Source: Clostridium sp.
GTDB taxonomy: Bacteria > Bacillota > Clostridia > Clostridiales > Clostridiaceae
Direction of reading: 5' to 3'
NCBI RefSeq assembly: GCF_026168755.1
Contig: NZ_JAPFDR010000024.1
Span: 1 to 42,754, forward strand
DNA: 42,754 nucleotides
Shown: in pieces, positions 10,910-18,960 of the stretch
Position numbering within the stretch: the first letter of the stretch is position 1
Layout: the number at the start of each line of letters is the position of its first letter
Notes under the pieces: generated by a model
Database searches by the model: none
What the model was told of the DNA's origin: nothing
The model's input: the letters and a program-made list of their open reading frames with translations, nothing else
Program-made: the position numbers and the translations under genes

Positions 10910-12073
10910 ATGGAAGAGTTAAAAAAAGCATTAGACGAAATATTTAAGGATAACATAATAAAGATTGTTATAAGTAATAAGGTTAATAAGGAAGTTAAAT
11001 ACAATAAGATAGTAGTTAATTTGAAGGAAACAAATAAAGGTAGATTTTATCAAATAGAAAAATTTACAGATAAGCAAGTTTTTCATGAAAATATAGATAT
11101 AGAAAGTGTCAATGAAAAGGTATATGAATGTTTAAATGGAGATTATAAGCAACTTTCAGCATGGTCAGGTAATTATACATATGATATGAAGATATCTAAA
11201 AAAGGAAAAGTATTTTTAGGAAAGAAGAAAAGTGGTAATTCTAAAGTTATTAAAAAAGGTCATAATAAAGAAAAAAATTATATATTAAAAGAAGGTATGG
11301 TTATTGAACCACTTATAGATTTAGGGATATTTACTAAAGAAGGTAAAGTTATTAATTCTAAATATGATAAATATAAGCAGATAAATAGATTTATTGAAAT
11401 AATTGATGATGAAATTAAAAAGAATGATTATAAAGAGTTAACAATATTAGATTTTGGATGTGGTAAATCATATTTAACATTTGTCTTATATTACTATTTT
11501 GTAAAAATAAAAAACATAAATGTAAAGATGATAGGTTTAGATTTAAAAGAAGATGTAATTAAAAAATGTAATGAAATAGCTCAAAGATATAACTATGATA
11601 ATCTTCATTTTGAATTAGGAGATATTAATGGATTTAAGTATAACAATAAGGTTGATATGGTAATAACATTACATGCTTGTGATACTGCAACAGATTATGC
11701 ATTATATAATGCTATTAAATGGAATAGTAAAATGATTTTCTCAGTTCCATGTTGTCAACATGAATTTAATACTCAAATGAAAGCAGATGAATTATCAATA
11801 TTAACTAAGTATGGTATAGTTCAAGAAAGAATAGCTGCTTTAATGACTGATAGCGTAAGAGCAAATCTATTAGAGTGTGCAGGATATAAGACTCAATTAT
11901 TAGAGTTTATAGATATTTCACATTCTCCCAAAAATATTTTAATTAGAGCTTCAAAATCAAATGTATCAAAGGAAAAAAGAGAAAAATCCCTTAAAGAAGT
12001 TAATAATTTAATTGAAACATTTAATTTTAATCCAACATTATTTAATTTACTAAAAAATGATAAACTAATTTAA
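10910..12073 (+). CDS. SAM-dependent methyltransferase, Methyltransf_32 type
   Basis: A 387-aa protein. The N-terminal 170 residues are a helical/basic region possibly for RNA binding. The C-terminal part is a Rossmann methylase: motif I LDFGCGKSYL (about 181), acidic motif II MIGLDLKE (about 205), TLHACDTATD (about 253) and the PCCQHE box (about 279). The combination of HACDTATD and PCCQHE is typical of the Methyltransf_32/METTL25-RRNAD1-like group, suggesting an rRNA or tRNA target. ATG 10910 follows AAGGTGG. It is a single gene ended by the hairpin at 12155. The substrate is not known. Confidence 0.8.
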   Translation: MEELKKALDEIFKDNIIKIVISNKVNKEVKYNKIVVNLKETNKGRFYQIEKFTDKQVFHENIDIESVNEKVYECLNGDYKQLSAWSGNYTYDMKISKKGKVFLGKKKSGNSKVIKKGHNKEKNYILKEGMVIEPLIDLGIFTKEGKVINSKYDKYKQINRFIEIIDDEIKKNDYKELTILDFGCGKSYLTFVLYYYFVKIKNINVKMIGLDLKEDVIKKCNEIAQRYNYDNLHFELGDINGFKYNNKVDMVITLHACDTATDYALYNAIKWNSKMIFSVPCCQHEFNTQMKADELSILTKYGIVQERIAALMTDSVRANLLECAGYKTQLLEFIDISHSPKNILIRASKSNVSKEKREKSLKEVNNLIETFNFNPTLFNLLKNDKLI

Positions 12074-12154
12074 TAAATATACAACTATCATAAAACACTT
12101 TATAAAAAGTAAATAAAGTATAAAATATTTTCTTATATTGAACTAGTATTCTTT

Positions 12155-12197
12155 AAATAATAATGAAATAGTATAGATATTTCATTATTATTTTTTT
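12155..12197 (+). terminator. terminator of the methyltransferase gene
   Basis: Perfect 16-bp inverted repeat (12155-12170 with 12178-12193), a 7-base loop and a T-rich tail. Confidence 0.75.
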
Positions 12198-12279
12198 ATT
12201 TGTTTTAAAAGATAAATTAATTACATAATAATAGAGTGTACAAGCATTTTAAGGAATAATATTAGGGGGAATGGTTACT

Positions 12280-13665
12280 TTGATTAAAAATAAAAAAAAT
12301 AGTATAACCTTTATTATAATTATTGCTATTTTTACTTTATTAATAATATATCTTCTAATTTCTATTTATTTTAAAAATCACTTTTTTATAGGTACATATA
12401 TAAATGGTGTAAATGTATCTTTTAAAACTGTAGAAGAGGCTGATACTGAATTACTAAATGAATCTTATAACTATGTTTTGGAAATTAGGGAGAGAAATGA
12501 TGTAGTAGAATATATTGAAGGAGATAAAATTAATTTTGAGTATAAAGGAAGTAATAAAATAGGTGAGTTAAAGAAAAAACAAAATGGATTTTTATGGCCT
12601 AAGTTTTTATTTATCCAAAATTCATATAATATAAATAATGTTTATACATATGAAAAAAGTTTGCTTGATGAGGAATTCAATAAATTATCATGTTTTGTTA
12701 AAGAGAATATTGTTGAGCCTTTAGATGCCTGTTTTCATTATAATGGTACGGAATATGAGATAATTAAAGAGGTATATGGAAATAAAGTTAATAAAGATTA
12801 TTTACATGCTTATATACTAAATTCTGTTTTAATAGGAAGAGAAATTATTGATTTAGAAGAAATAAATGCTTATGAAAATCCAGACTTTACATCAACAAAT
12901 GAGATGGTTATAGAAGCTCAAAAACAATTAAATACATTTGTATCTACTAGAGTGTATTATAATTTTGATAATGAAGTAGAGATTTTAGATGGAAGTATTA
13001 TTAATGAGTGGTTAGAAATAGATGAATTTATGAATGTTGTATTTAATGAAAAGAAGATTAAAGAATATTTAAATGATTTAAGTATCAAATATGACACTTA
13101 TGGAAAGACACGTAGTTTTAAAACTACTACTGGAAAAACTGTAGAGGTAGCAGGTGGAAATTATGGTTGGAAAATTGATAAAAGTAAAGAGTTTGATGAA
13201 TTAATTAATAATATAAAAAATGGTGAAACTATAAAAAAGGAGCCACTATATATACAAAAAGCATGGGGAACTAGAGAAAATGATATTGGGAACACTTATG
13301 TAGAAATAAATTTGACTAATCAATATTTATGGTTCTATAAAAATGGAGAATTAATTGCACAGGGAGATATTGTAACAGGAAACGTAAGTAGGGGAAATGC
13401 AACACCACAAGGTACTTATATATTAAATTATAAACAGAAGGATGCAACATTAAAAGGTGCTGGATATAGCTCAAATGTTAAGTATTGGATGCCATTTAAC
13501 TGTAATATTGGTATACATGATGCAAGTTGGAGAGGAGCTTTTGGAGGTTCTATTTATAAGAGTGATGGTAGTCATGGTTGTGTAAATGCACCTGAGTATT
13601 TGGCTAAAAAAATATATGAAAATATAGAGTCAGGAACTCCTATTGTTTGTTATAAAGAAGAATAG
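12280..13665 (+). CDS. membrane-anchored L,D-transpeptidase (YkuD domain)
   Basis: Cross-links peptidoglycan stems (3-3 links) outside the cell. One N-terminal membrane helix (about 10-30) anchors it. Residues 40-210 hold peptidoglycan-binding-4-like repeats. The C-terminal YkuD domain (about 335-461) carries GIHDASW (about 411) and the catalytic box SDGSHGCVN (about 427-435) with the nucleophilic Cys. GGGGG at 12265-12269 abuts ATG 12271 with no room, so TTG 12280 (10-base gap) is the better start, giving 461 aa. Single gene. Confidence 0.92.
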   Translation: MIKNKKNSITFIIIIAIFTLLIIYLLISIYFKNHFFIGTYINGVNVSFKTVEEADTELLNESYNYVLEIRERNDVVEYIEGDKINFEYKGSNKIGELKKKQNGFLWPKFLFIQNSYNINNVYTYEKSLLDEEFNKLSCFVKENIVEPLDACFHYNGTEYEIIKEVYGNKVNKDYLHAYILNSVLIGREIIDLEEINAYENPDFTSTNEMVIEAQKQLNTFVSTRVYYNFDNEVEILDGSIINEWLEIDEFMNVVFNEKKIKEYLNDLSIKYDTYGKTRSFKTTTGKTVEVAGGNYGWKIDKSKEFDELINNIKNGETIKKEPLYIQKAWGTRENDIGNTYVEINLTNQYLWFYKNGELIAQGDIVTGNVSRGNATPQGTYILNYKQKDATLKGAGYSSNVKYWMPFNCNIGIHDASWRGAFGGSIYKSDGSHGCVNAPEYLAKKIYENIESGTPIVCYKEE

Positions 13666-13682
13666 AAAGTTATAAAAAAATA

Positions 13683-13711
13683 TGTACATTAGTATAAAAA
13701 AATAATATAAT
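13683..13711 (+). promoter_or_regulatory. promoter of the ABC-F gene
   Basis: TGTACA (13683-13688) and TATAAT (13706-13711) with a 17-base spacer. The start near 13718 gives an untranslated leader of about 280 bases before ATG 14000. Confidence 0.5.
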
Positions 13712-13717
13712 AAAAAT

Positions 13718-13999
13718 GTAATGAATTTTAAGAAAGGGAAAGGTATAGTAGAAATGAGAATGTAATCATCTTTAAAAATTAAAACAACCAAATAAAAAAT
13801 TTAACCTTAAAAAGGTTTATTTGTGTTGTGTAAGTTTTAGAGAGTGATTACTAAGTGATACTATAACTTAACTGAATTATTAAATAAAATAAGTCTATAT
13901 TATTATAGGTTTATTACTGATGGATTAAAAATCAATTTTAATAATGAAAATATAGTTTTGGTTCGTAATTATCTCTCTAGTAACAGGAGGGATTTTTTT
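13718..13999 (+). promoter_or_regulatory. long ABC-F leader with 3-codon uORF and hairpins (possible attenuator)
   Basis: A three-codon ORF ATG-AGA-ATG-TAA lies at 13754-13765 behind AAAGGGAAAGG (13734-13744). Eighteen bases after its stop a hairpin can form: ACAAC+CAAATAAA (13784-13796) with TTTATTTG+GTTGT (13816-13829, one bulged T), enclosing an alternative AACCTT/AAGGTT stem. Further on, TAGAGAG (13838-13844) can pair with CTCTCTA (13973-13979) just before the AGGAGG (13985-13990). This is the arrangement expected of ribosome-mediated attenuation of ARE ABC-F genes. The mechanism is inferred; no classical U-tract terminator is clear. Confidence 0.45.
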
Positions 14000-15634
14000 A
14001 TGCAATTAATTAAAATAAATAAATTAAAAAAGTATTATGGAGATAGATTGATTTTAGATATTGATAAATTAGAAATATCTGATGGAGATAAAATAGGACT
14101 TGTGGGGATAAATGGTTCTGGAAAAACTACATTGTTAAATATAATTTGTGGTAAAGAAAGTTATGAGAAAGGTAATGTTTTTCTAGATGCTAATTATTCA
14201 TATATTAATCAATTAGATGAAGAGATTCATATTGAAGAGAGTAAAATATCAAAAGAATTAAATTTACCAAATGAATATAAGAGTTTTTTTAGTGGTGGAG
14301 AAAAGGTTAAAGCTAGAGTTGCAAAGGCATTAAATAATAGTAGTAGAATTATTATTGCTGATGAGCCAACCTCTAATCTTGATGTTCAATCTATTAAATA
14401 TATAGAAGAGAAATTTATAAGATTTAATGGAGCAATATTATTAGTCTCTCATGATAGAGGTTTTTTAGATAATATTTGTAATAAAATAATTGAGATAGAT
14501 AAATCTAAAGTTACTATATTTAATGGTAATTATAGTAGTTATATTAAACAAAAAGAAGAGAGGGTTAATAGAGAAAATTTTGAATATAATCAATATATAA
14601 AACAGAAAAGAAGATTAGAGGAATCTATAGTAACAAAAACATCTTTGAGGGATGGAATGAAAAAGACACCTAAGAGATTTGGTAATTCTGAAGCTAGGCT
14701 TCATAAAATGGGAAATCAGAGTGCTAAAAAGAATATGGATAACTCAATAAAAGCTATAAAAACAAGAATTGAAAAATTGGAAGAAAAAGAAAAACCTAAA
14801 GAAAAAGCAGTGATAAAAATTGATATTTCAGAAGGAAATGAATTTTATTCAAATTATCCTATTGAAATAAAAGATATTAATATTTCATTCAATAATAAGA
14901 TAATTTTAAAAAATGCTAGCTTTAAGCTTAAGAAAAATATAAGAGTAGCTTTAATTGGAGAAAATGGTTGTGGAAAAACTACTTTATTAAAATCAATAAT
15001 GGATAAGAATGAAAGTATAAAGATAGCTAATAGAGTTAAGATAGGATATTTTCAACAAGATTTAATGATTTTAAATGAAGATAAAAGTATTTTAGATAAT
15101 ATTTTAGAAAGTAGTTCTGAAAATGAAACTTTTATAAGGATAGTTTTGAGTAGATTTTTATTTAGAGAAAGTGATGTATATAAGAGAGTTTCTGTTTTAA
15201 GCGGAGGAGAAAAAGTAAGAGTAGCTCTTTGTAAGATACTTTTAAGTGATAATAATTTGTTGATTTTAGATGAGCCTACTAATTATCTTGATATTCAGTC
15301 AATGGAAGCATTAGAAGAAGCTTTAAAAAATAGTAATAAGACTATGATTATCGTATCTCATGATAGAAGATTTATTGCTAATGTATGTAATGAAATATTA
15401 TGTTTTGAAGATAACACATTAAAATACTATCCTTATGAGTATGATCAATGGATCAAGAGGATTGAAGAACCTAAAAGTAGCAAAGAGGAAAGAAGCAATA
15501 ATGAAAAAAAGATAGTTTTACAAAATAGGCTTTCAGAAGTTATTTCACTAATTTCAATTGAGTGTAATGATGATAAAAAATTAGAATATGAAAAACAGTA
15601 TTGTGAACTTCTAAGTGAATTGAGATTATTATAA
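14000..15634 (+). CDS. ARE-type ABC-F ribosomal protection protein
   Basis: Soluble protein with two ABC ATPase domains and no membrane segments, 544 aa. NBD1: Walker A GINGSGKTT (about 36), signature FSGGEK (about 97), DEPTSNLD. NBD2: GENGCGKTT (about 319), LSGGEK (about 400), LLILDEPTNYLD (about 420). NBD1 is short between Walker A and signature, i.e. no Arm, and the inter-domain linker (about 185-265) is long and basic with KTPKRFGNSEARLHKMG. Both are traits of the Vga/Lsa/VmlR/CplR antibiotic-resistance group, which eject lincosamides, pleuromutilins and streptogramin A from ribosomes. Start ATG 14000 follows AGGAGG by 9 bases. The drug range is inference. Confidence 0.88.
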   Translation: MQLIKINKLKKYYGDRLILDIDKLEISDGDKIGLVGINGSGKTTLLNIICGKESYEKGNVFLDANYSYINQLDEEIHIEESKISKELNLPNEYKSFFSGGEKVKARVAKALNNSSRIIIADEPTSNLDVQSIKYIEEKFIRFNGAILLVSHDRGFLDNICNKIIEIDKSKVTIFNGNYSSYIKQKEERVNRENFEYNQYIKQKRRLEESIVTKTSLRDGMKKTPKRFGNSEARLHKMGNQSAKKNMDNSIKAIKTRIEKLEEKEKPKEKAVIKIDISEGNEFYSNYPIEIKDINISFNNKIILKNASFKLKKNIRVALIGENGCGKTTLLKSIMDKNESIKIANRVKIGYFQQDLMILNEDKSILDNILESSSENETFIRIVLSRFLFRESDVYKRVSVLSGGEKVRVALCKILLSDNNLLILDEPTNYLDIQSMEALEEALKNSNKTMIIVSHDRRFIANVCNEILCFEDNTLKYYPYEYDQWIKRIEEPKSSKEERSNNEKKIVLQNRLSEVISLISIECNDDKKLEYEKQYCELLSELRLL

Positions 15635-15651
15635 TTAAATATAATTACAAC

Positions 15652-15693
15652 TTGATGTATTATATCATTATTTACTATGATATAATACATCAA
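15652..15693 (+). terminator. terminator after the ABC-F gene
   Basis: Perfect 17-bp inverted repeat (15652-15668 with 15677-15693), 8-base loop. The tail ATTATTT is only moderately T-rich. Confidence 0.65.
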
Positions 15694-15782
15694 ATTATTT
15701 GTGTAATATTTTATTAGTATACATAATAAAATATATTATACTAAATTATAAAATTAGAATCTCATTAAAGGGGTGGGGATTT

Positions 15783-15935
15783 ATGGGGAATAGAACAGAA
15801 ACTATAATTTTAAAATTATCAAGAAATGATGAGAGAAGAATTAGAGATAAAGCTATAAAAGATAATAAAAGTATAACTGAATATATAAAACAGATATGTA
15901 TATATAATCCTTGGATTGAAAACTATGAGGAATAA
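15783..15935 (+). CDS. small ribbon-helix-helix-like protein (50 aa)
   Basis: ATG 15783 follows AAAGGGGTGGGGA. The peptide TIILKLSRNDERRIRDKA then KDNKSITEYIKQI has the strand-helix-turn-helix pattern of Arc/MetJ (RHH) DNA-binding proteins: a short amphipathic strand, a charged helix, a polar turn (NKSI) and a second helix. The first strand would insert into the DNA major groove. The next gene starts 5 bases after its stop, so the two are co-expressed. It may be an autoregulator or an antitoxin-like partner. The target is unknown. Confidence 0.65.
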   Translation: MGNRTETIILKLSRNDERRIRDKAIKDNKSITEYIKQICIYNPWIENYEE

Positions 15936-15940
15936 GAAAT

Positions 15941-16213
15941 ATGGACTTTATAAGCGTTAGTATATTACATAAGTTATTTATTGTTATTTATAGTTTTATA
16001 ATAATTTATGGATTTTATTTTGATATTAAAGAGAAAAATAAAATTGAAAAAAGAATAAAAGAAAAAATATATGATCAATATAAAACAGAAATATTATTAG
16101 AAATAGATGAAGATGAAAAATACATGCTAAGGAATTTAGCTTATGATTATGGATATAATTCAATAGAAGAGTTTATGATTGTAATATTAAATGAAGAAAT
16201 AAGATGGGAATAA
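15941..16213 (+). CDS. membrane-anchored small protein with RHH-like C-terminus (90 aa)
   Basis: Not a known family to me. Residues about 9-27 form a single membrane helix (hydrophobic, LFIVIYSFIIIYGFYF). Residues 30-50 are a charged helix. Residues 50-88 (EILLEIDEDEKYMLRNLAYDYG then NSIEEFMIVILNEE) echo the RHH pattern seen in the upstream 50-aa gene. Two neighbours with similar folds, one soluble and one tethered to the membrane, suggests a pair that heterodimerises. The start ATG 15941 has only a weak ribosome site, consistent with coupling to the upstream gene. Confidence 0.6.
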   Translation: MDFISVSILHKLFIVIYSFIIIYGFYFDIKEKNKIEKRIKEKIYDQYKTEILLEIDEDEKYMLRNLAYDYGYNSIEEFMIVILNEEIRWE

Positions 16214-16378
16214 GTTATTTAATAATAATTATTATCTATTGATAGCATTCTAATATTGTAGTATATTTAGATTACGGAAACATTTTACTCATATGAAATC
16301 ATAGTTGTAATTTGAATTTACTAAATTAAAAATTTAAAATTTCATTTAGTATAAATATATAATATTGGAGGTTTACAA

Positions 16379-17209
16379 ATGTTAAACATAGGATGTCACC
16401 TATCTACTACGAAAGGATTTAAAAATATGGGAAAGGAAGCTTTATCTATTGGAGCTAATACTTTTCAATTTTTTACTCGTAATCCTAGAGGTGGAAAGGC
16501 TAAAGATATAGATGAAAAAGATATTAATGATCTTTTAGAAATAATGAAAGAAAATAATTTTGTAAAAATACTAGCACATGCTCCATATACTTTAAATGGA
16601 TGCTCGGCAGATGAAAATACAAGAAAATTTGCTACTGAAATGATGGCAGATGATTTAATTAGAATGGAATATCTACCTAATAACTTATATAATTTCCATC
16701 CAGGTAGTCATGTTAAACAAGGTGTTGACGTTGGAATAGATTATATTGTAGAAATGTTAAATACAGTATTAAAACCTGATCAAACAACTACTGTTTTACT
16801 TGAAACAATGGCTGGAAAAGGTACAGAAATAGGAAGAAGTTTTGAAGAAATAGCACAAATTATTGAAAGAGTAGAGTTAAAGGATCATTTAGGTGTATGT
16901 TTAGATACATGTCATGTTTATGATGCTGGATATGATATAGTAAATGATTTAGATAATGTTCTAGAAGAGTTTGATAGAATAATAGGATTAGATAGATTAA
17001 AGGCTATACATTTAAATGATAGTAAAAATCCTTTTAAGAGTCATAAAGATAGACATGAAAAAATTGGTGAAGGAACATTAGGTCTTGAAGGAATAAGTAG
17101 AATAATTAATCATCCAAAGCTTAGACATTTACCATTTTTCTTAGAAACTCCTAATGAATTAGATGGATATAAAAATGAAATAGAGTTATTAAAAGGACAA
17201 TATAAATAA
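16379..17209 (+). CDS. nfo: endonuclease IV (AP endonuclease)
   Basis: Zn-dependent apurinic/apyrimidinic endonuclease of base excision repair; 276 aa, full length. TIM-barrel with the family metal ligands visible: GCHLS (start of barrel), AHAPYTLN (His about 67), NFHPGSH (His about 108), [13 protein letters not shown] (Glu about 143), [13 protein letters not shown] (Asp about 177, His about 180), AIHLNDS (His about 214), DRHEKIGEG (Asp/His about 227-229) and FFLETPN (Glu about 259). The ribosome site GGAGG lies 9 bases before ATG 16379. Monocistronic with a hairpin after it. No LexA box is seen upstream. Confidence 0.98.
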   Translation: MLNIGCHLSTTKGFKNMGKEALSIGANTFQFFTRNPRGGKAKDIDEKDINDLLEIMKENNFVKILAHAPYTLNGCSADENTRKFATEMMADDLIRMEYLPNNLYNFHPGSHVKQGVDVGIDYIVEMLNTVLKPDQTTTVLLETMAGKGTEIGRSFEEIAQIIERVELKDHLGVCLDTCHVYDAGYDIVNDLDNVLEEFDRIIGLDRLKAIHLNDSKNPFKSHKDRHEKIGEGTLGLEGISRIINHPKLRHLPFFLETPNELDGYKNEIELLKGQYK

Positions 17210-17222
17210 AATAAGATAAGAT

Positions 17223-17279
17223 AAATGAAAGTATTTTTATAAGTGCCAGCTTAGGTAAATAAGAAATGCTTTCATTTTT
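17223..17279 (+). terminator. terminator after nfo
   Basis: AAATGAAAG (17223-17231) pairs with CTTTCATTT (17269-17277) across a 37-base loop, followed by TTTTTATAAT. Long loop, so moderate confidence. Confidence 0.5.
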
Positions 17280-17302
17280 TATAATATACATATATAATAA
17301 AG

Positions 17303-17491
17303 GTGAGAGGTGAGTCAATATCTTATAAACTTAGATATAATCCAGTTTTGTTTATAATTATAAAAATTAGCAAGGTTTATTTATGTGATATAATTAAAAA
17401 ATTTGATTATAGATATAGTAGTGAACCTTGGTATAACTCTAAAGATTCTATATATAGGGCAAGGGAAATATTAAGAAGAGGTAATATTTAA
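17303..17491 (+). CDS. small unknown protein (62 aa)
   Basis: Open from GTG 17303 to TAA 17491. The product is basic, with one short hydrophobic stretch (VLFIIIKISKVYL) and a tyrosine-rich middle (FDYRYSSEPWYNS). The start is uncertain: AGAGGTGAG at 17305-17313 would suit a start slightly downstream, but only an ATA is in frame there. It lies 21 bases before the next gene, which has its own strong ribosome site, so it may be the first gene of a two-gene unit. No family recognised. Confidence 0.4.
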   Translation: MRGESISYKLRYNPVLFIIIKISKVYLCDIIKKFDYRYSSEPWYNSKDSIYRAREILRRGNI

Positions 17492-17512
17492 ATATGTTTT
17501 AGGGGGGGTTAT

Positions 17513-17914
17513 ATGTTTAAATTAAATTTAAAAGATGAAGATATTTTAATGAAAATAATAGTTAAAAAAATAGCAACTAAAAAAGATGTTGTTACTAATT
17601 TTGTAGGTAATCTTTTGACTGCTGCAGGGGGAGATGTTGCAGATACAGTGTACTTAATATTAACTAAAGATATTCTTTATTTAGAATATAAAGGACATGC
17701 AAGTCTTGGATATGCTGAAGAAACAAGAAATATTGAAAAGATATTGTTGGATGATTTAAAAGAGTTTTCGGTAAGATCTAATAAAAATGAAGAACTAATA
17801 GAAATAAATACTGATAAAAAGCACTTTTTATTTATTAGAGATAATATAAAAGGAAATGATTTGGCTTTTGCTATGTCTAAAGTAATAAAGGATATTAAAT
17901 ATCAAGAAAATTAA
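17513..17914 (+). CDS. unknown 133-aa protein, PH-like fold suspected
   Basis: ATG 17513 follows AGGGGGGG. There is no signal peptide. A short N-terminal helix and a Gly/Ala stretch (NLLTAAGGDVADTV) lead into alternating strands (YLILTKDILYLEYKG, ELIEINTDKKHFLFIRD) and end in a helix (DLAFAMSKVIKDI). Strands followed by one C-terminal helix resemble bacterial PH-like domains, but the match is by pattern only. It is the last gene before the accessory island. Cannot assign a function. Confidence 0.6.
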   Translation: MFKLNLKDEDILMKIIVKKIATKKDVVTNFVGNLLTAAGGDVADTVYLILTKDILYLEYKGHASLGYAEETRNIEKILLDDLKEFSVRSNKNEELIEINTDKKHFLFIRDNIKGNDLAFAMSKVIKDIKYQEN

Positions 17915-17929
17915 TTAGAGGTTAATGAG

Positions 17930-17975
17930 AGAGAGTAGATAGATTTGTGTAAAAAAACAAATCTATCTACTCTCT
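17930..17975. repeat. 19-bp perfect hairpin without U-tract, at the left edge of the island
   Basis: Arms 17930-17948 and 17957-17975 are perfectly complementary, with an 8-base A-rich loop. Neither strand has a T run after the stem, so it is not a standard terminator. It lies between two convergent genes and could still stop transcription from both sides. Confidence 0.7.
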
Positions 17976-18005
17976 TCATATAATTATAAAATTGCTCCCT
18001 CTGTT

Positions 18006-18827
18006 TTATAAGGCATAAGAGAAATCTATTTTATTACTCATTTCTTTTAACTTCTTCATACTTACACCTAAATATCTCATAGTTGTTTTTATATCGGAGT
18101 GATTTAATACATGTCTAACTAATTCTATATCATGTCCTGATTCTTCATATAGTGTATGAGCAAAAAGCTTTCTAAATGAATGAGTACCAATATTTTTATA
18201 ACCTAAATAGTCAGTGATTATCTTTAATTGTTGTTGCATATTTCTTACTTTATTGGGATAAATGTAATCATCTTTATCTAGATTATTATTAACTGCATAT
18301 TCTAATAATTTATTATACATTGTATCATTTAAATCTCTATTTTGCCATTTACCAGTTTTTATCTCCTTAATAGCAAATTTACTTCTATTAAAATCTGAAA
18401 CCTTTAAATTAACTATATCTGAAGCTCTAAATCCTAATGTTGCTTGAAGTGCTAATGCAAAAGCTAACGATGGATTTGGCCTAAACTTTTTTTCTCTCCC
18501 TGTATTTTTATCTAAATAAGTAAAACCTTCCTTACATAGTTTTATTATAGTTTCATATTCTTCCACCTCTAAGGGTCTTGTTGCTTTATAATTCTTTTTT
18601 TTACCCTCTTCTTTTATATTTTCATCATTTTTATATAATTTTTTATTTTTTAAAATTTCTCCATCTGTTTTTTGAGCTGTTTTTTTAGAAATATTATTTG
18701 CTCCCTCTGTTTTGATAAGATTTTCTTTAGATTTTTCGGTAAACCCATTATTTTTTTCATATGCTTTCATTTGTTTATAAAATTCGTAGAATTTCATCAT
18801 ATCTATCATTTCATCATTTAAATTCAT
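18006..18827 (-). CDS. tyrosine recombinase-fold protein (integrase or TcpM-like relaxase)
   Basis: A 273-aa protein with all six catalytic residues of tyrosine recombinases in the C-terminal half: LGFRASD (Arg), EIKTGKW (Lys), THSFRKL (His, Arg), LNHSDIKTTMRYL (His and Tyr about 252). The N-terminal 85 residues are hydrophilic and lysine-rich (KKNYKATRP) rather than a normal core-binding domain. This compact layout recalls TcpM, the tyrosine-recombinase-like relaxase of clostridial pCW3-type plasmids, whose Tyr is recalled as near 259. Start ATG 18827 with AAGGAAA. Its own promoter (18951-18923) lies in the repeat-rich divergent region. Integrase versus relaxase is undecided. Confidence 0.85.
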   Translation of the reverse strand: MNLNDEMIDMMKFYEFYKQMKAYEKNNGFTEKSKENLIKTEGANNISKKTAQKTDGEILKNKKLYKNDENIKEEGKKKNYKATRPLEVEEYETIIKLCKEGFTYLDKNTGREKKFRPNPSLAFALALQATLGFRASDIVNLKVSDFNRSKFAIKEIKTGKWQNRDLNDTMYNKLLEYAVNNNLDKDDYIYPNKVRNMQQQLKIITDYLGYKNIGTHSFRKLFAHTLYEESGHDIELVRHVLNHSDIKTTMRYLGVSMKKLKEMSNKIDFSYAL

Positions 18828-18870
18828 TTAAAATTTCCTTTCGTGTATAAATGGATTTTGACTCAAAATA

Positions 18871-18901
18871 AAACTGCGTATTTTATATTTTTAAACTGCG
18901 T
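18871..18901. repeat. two AAACTGCGT direct repeats 22 bp apart
   Basis: AAACTGCGT at 18871-18879 and 18893-18901, exactly two helical turns apart, inside the 5' leader of the recombinase transcript. The ACTGCG core recurs twice, in inverted orientation, in the palindrome at 18961-18998. Likely protein-binding sites, perhaps for the recombinase itself. Confidence 0.6.
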
Positions 18902-18922
18902 GTTTTGTATTTTCATAAATTA

Positions 18923-18951
18923 ATTATATCAGTAAAACGGCTTAAAATCAA
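18923..18951 (-). promoter_or_regulatory. promoter of the recombinase gene
   Basis: On the minus strand TTGATT (18951-18946) and TATAAT (18928-18923) with a 17-base spacer. The leader of about 90 bases contains the two ACTGCG repeats. Confidence 0.65.
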
Positions 18952-18960
18952 GGGTTTTAT

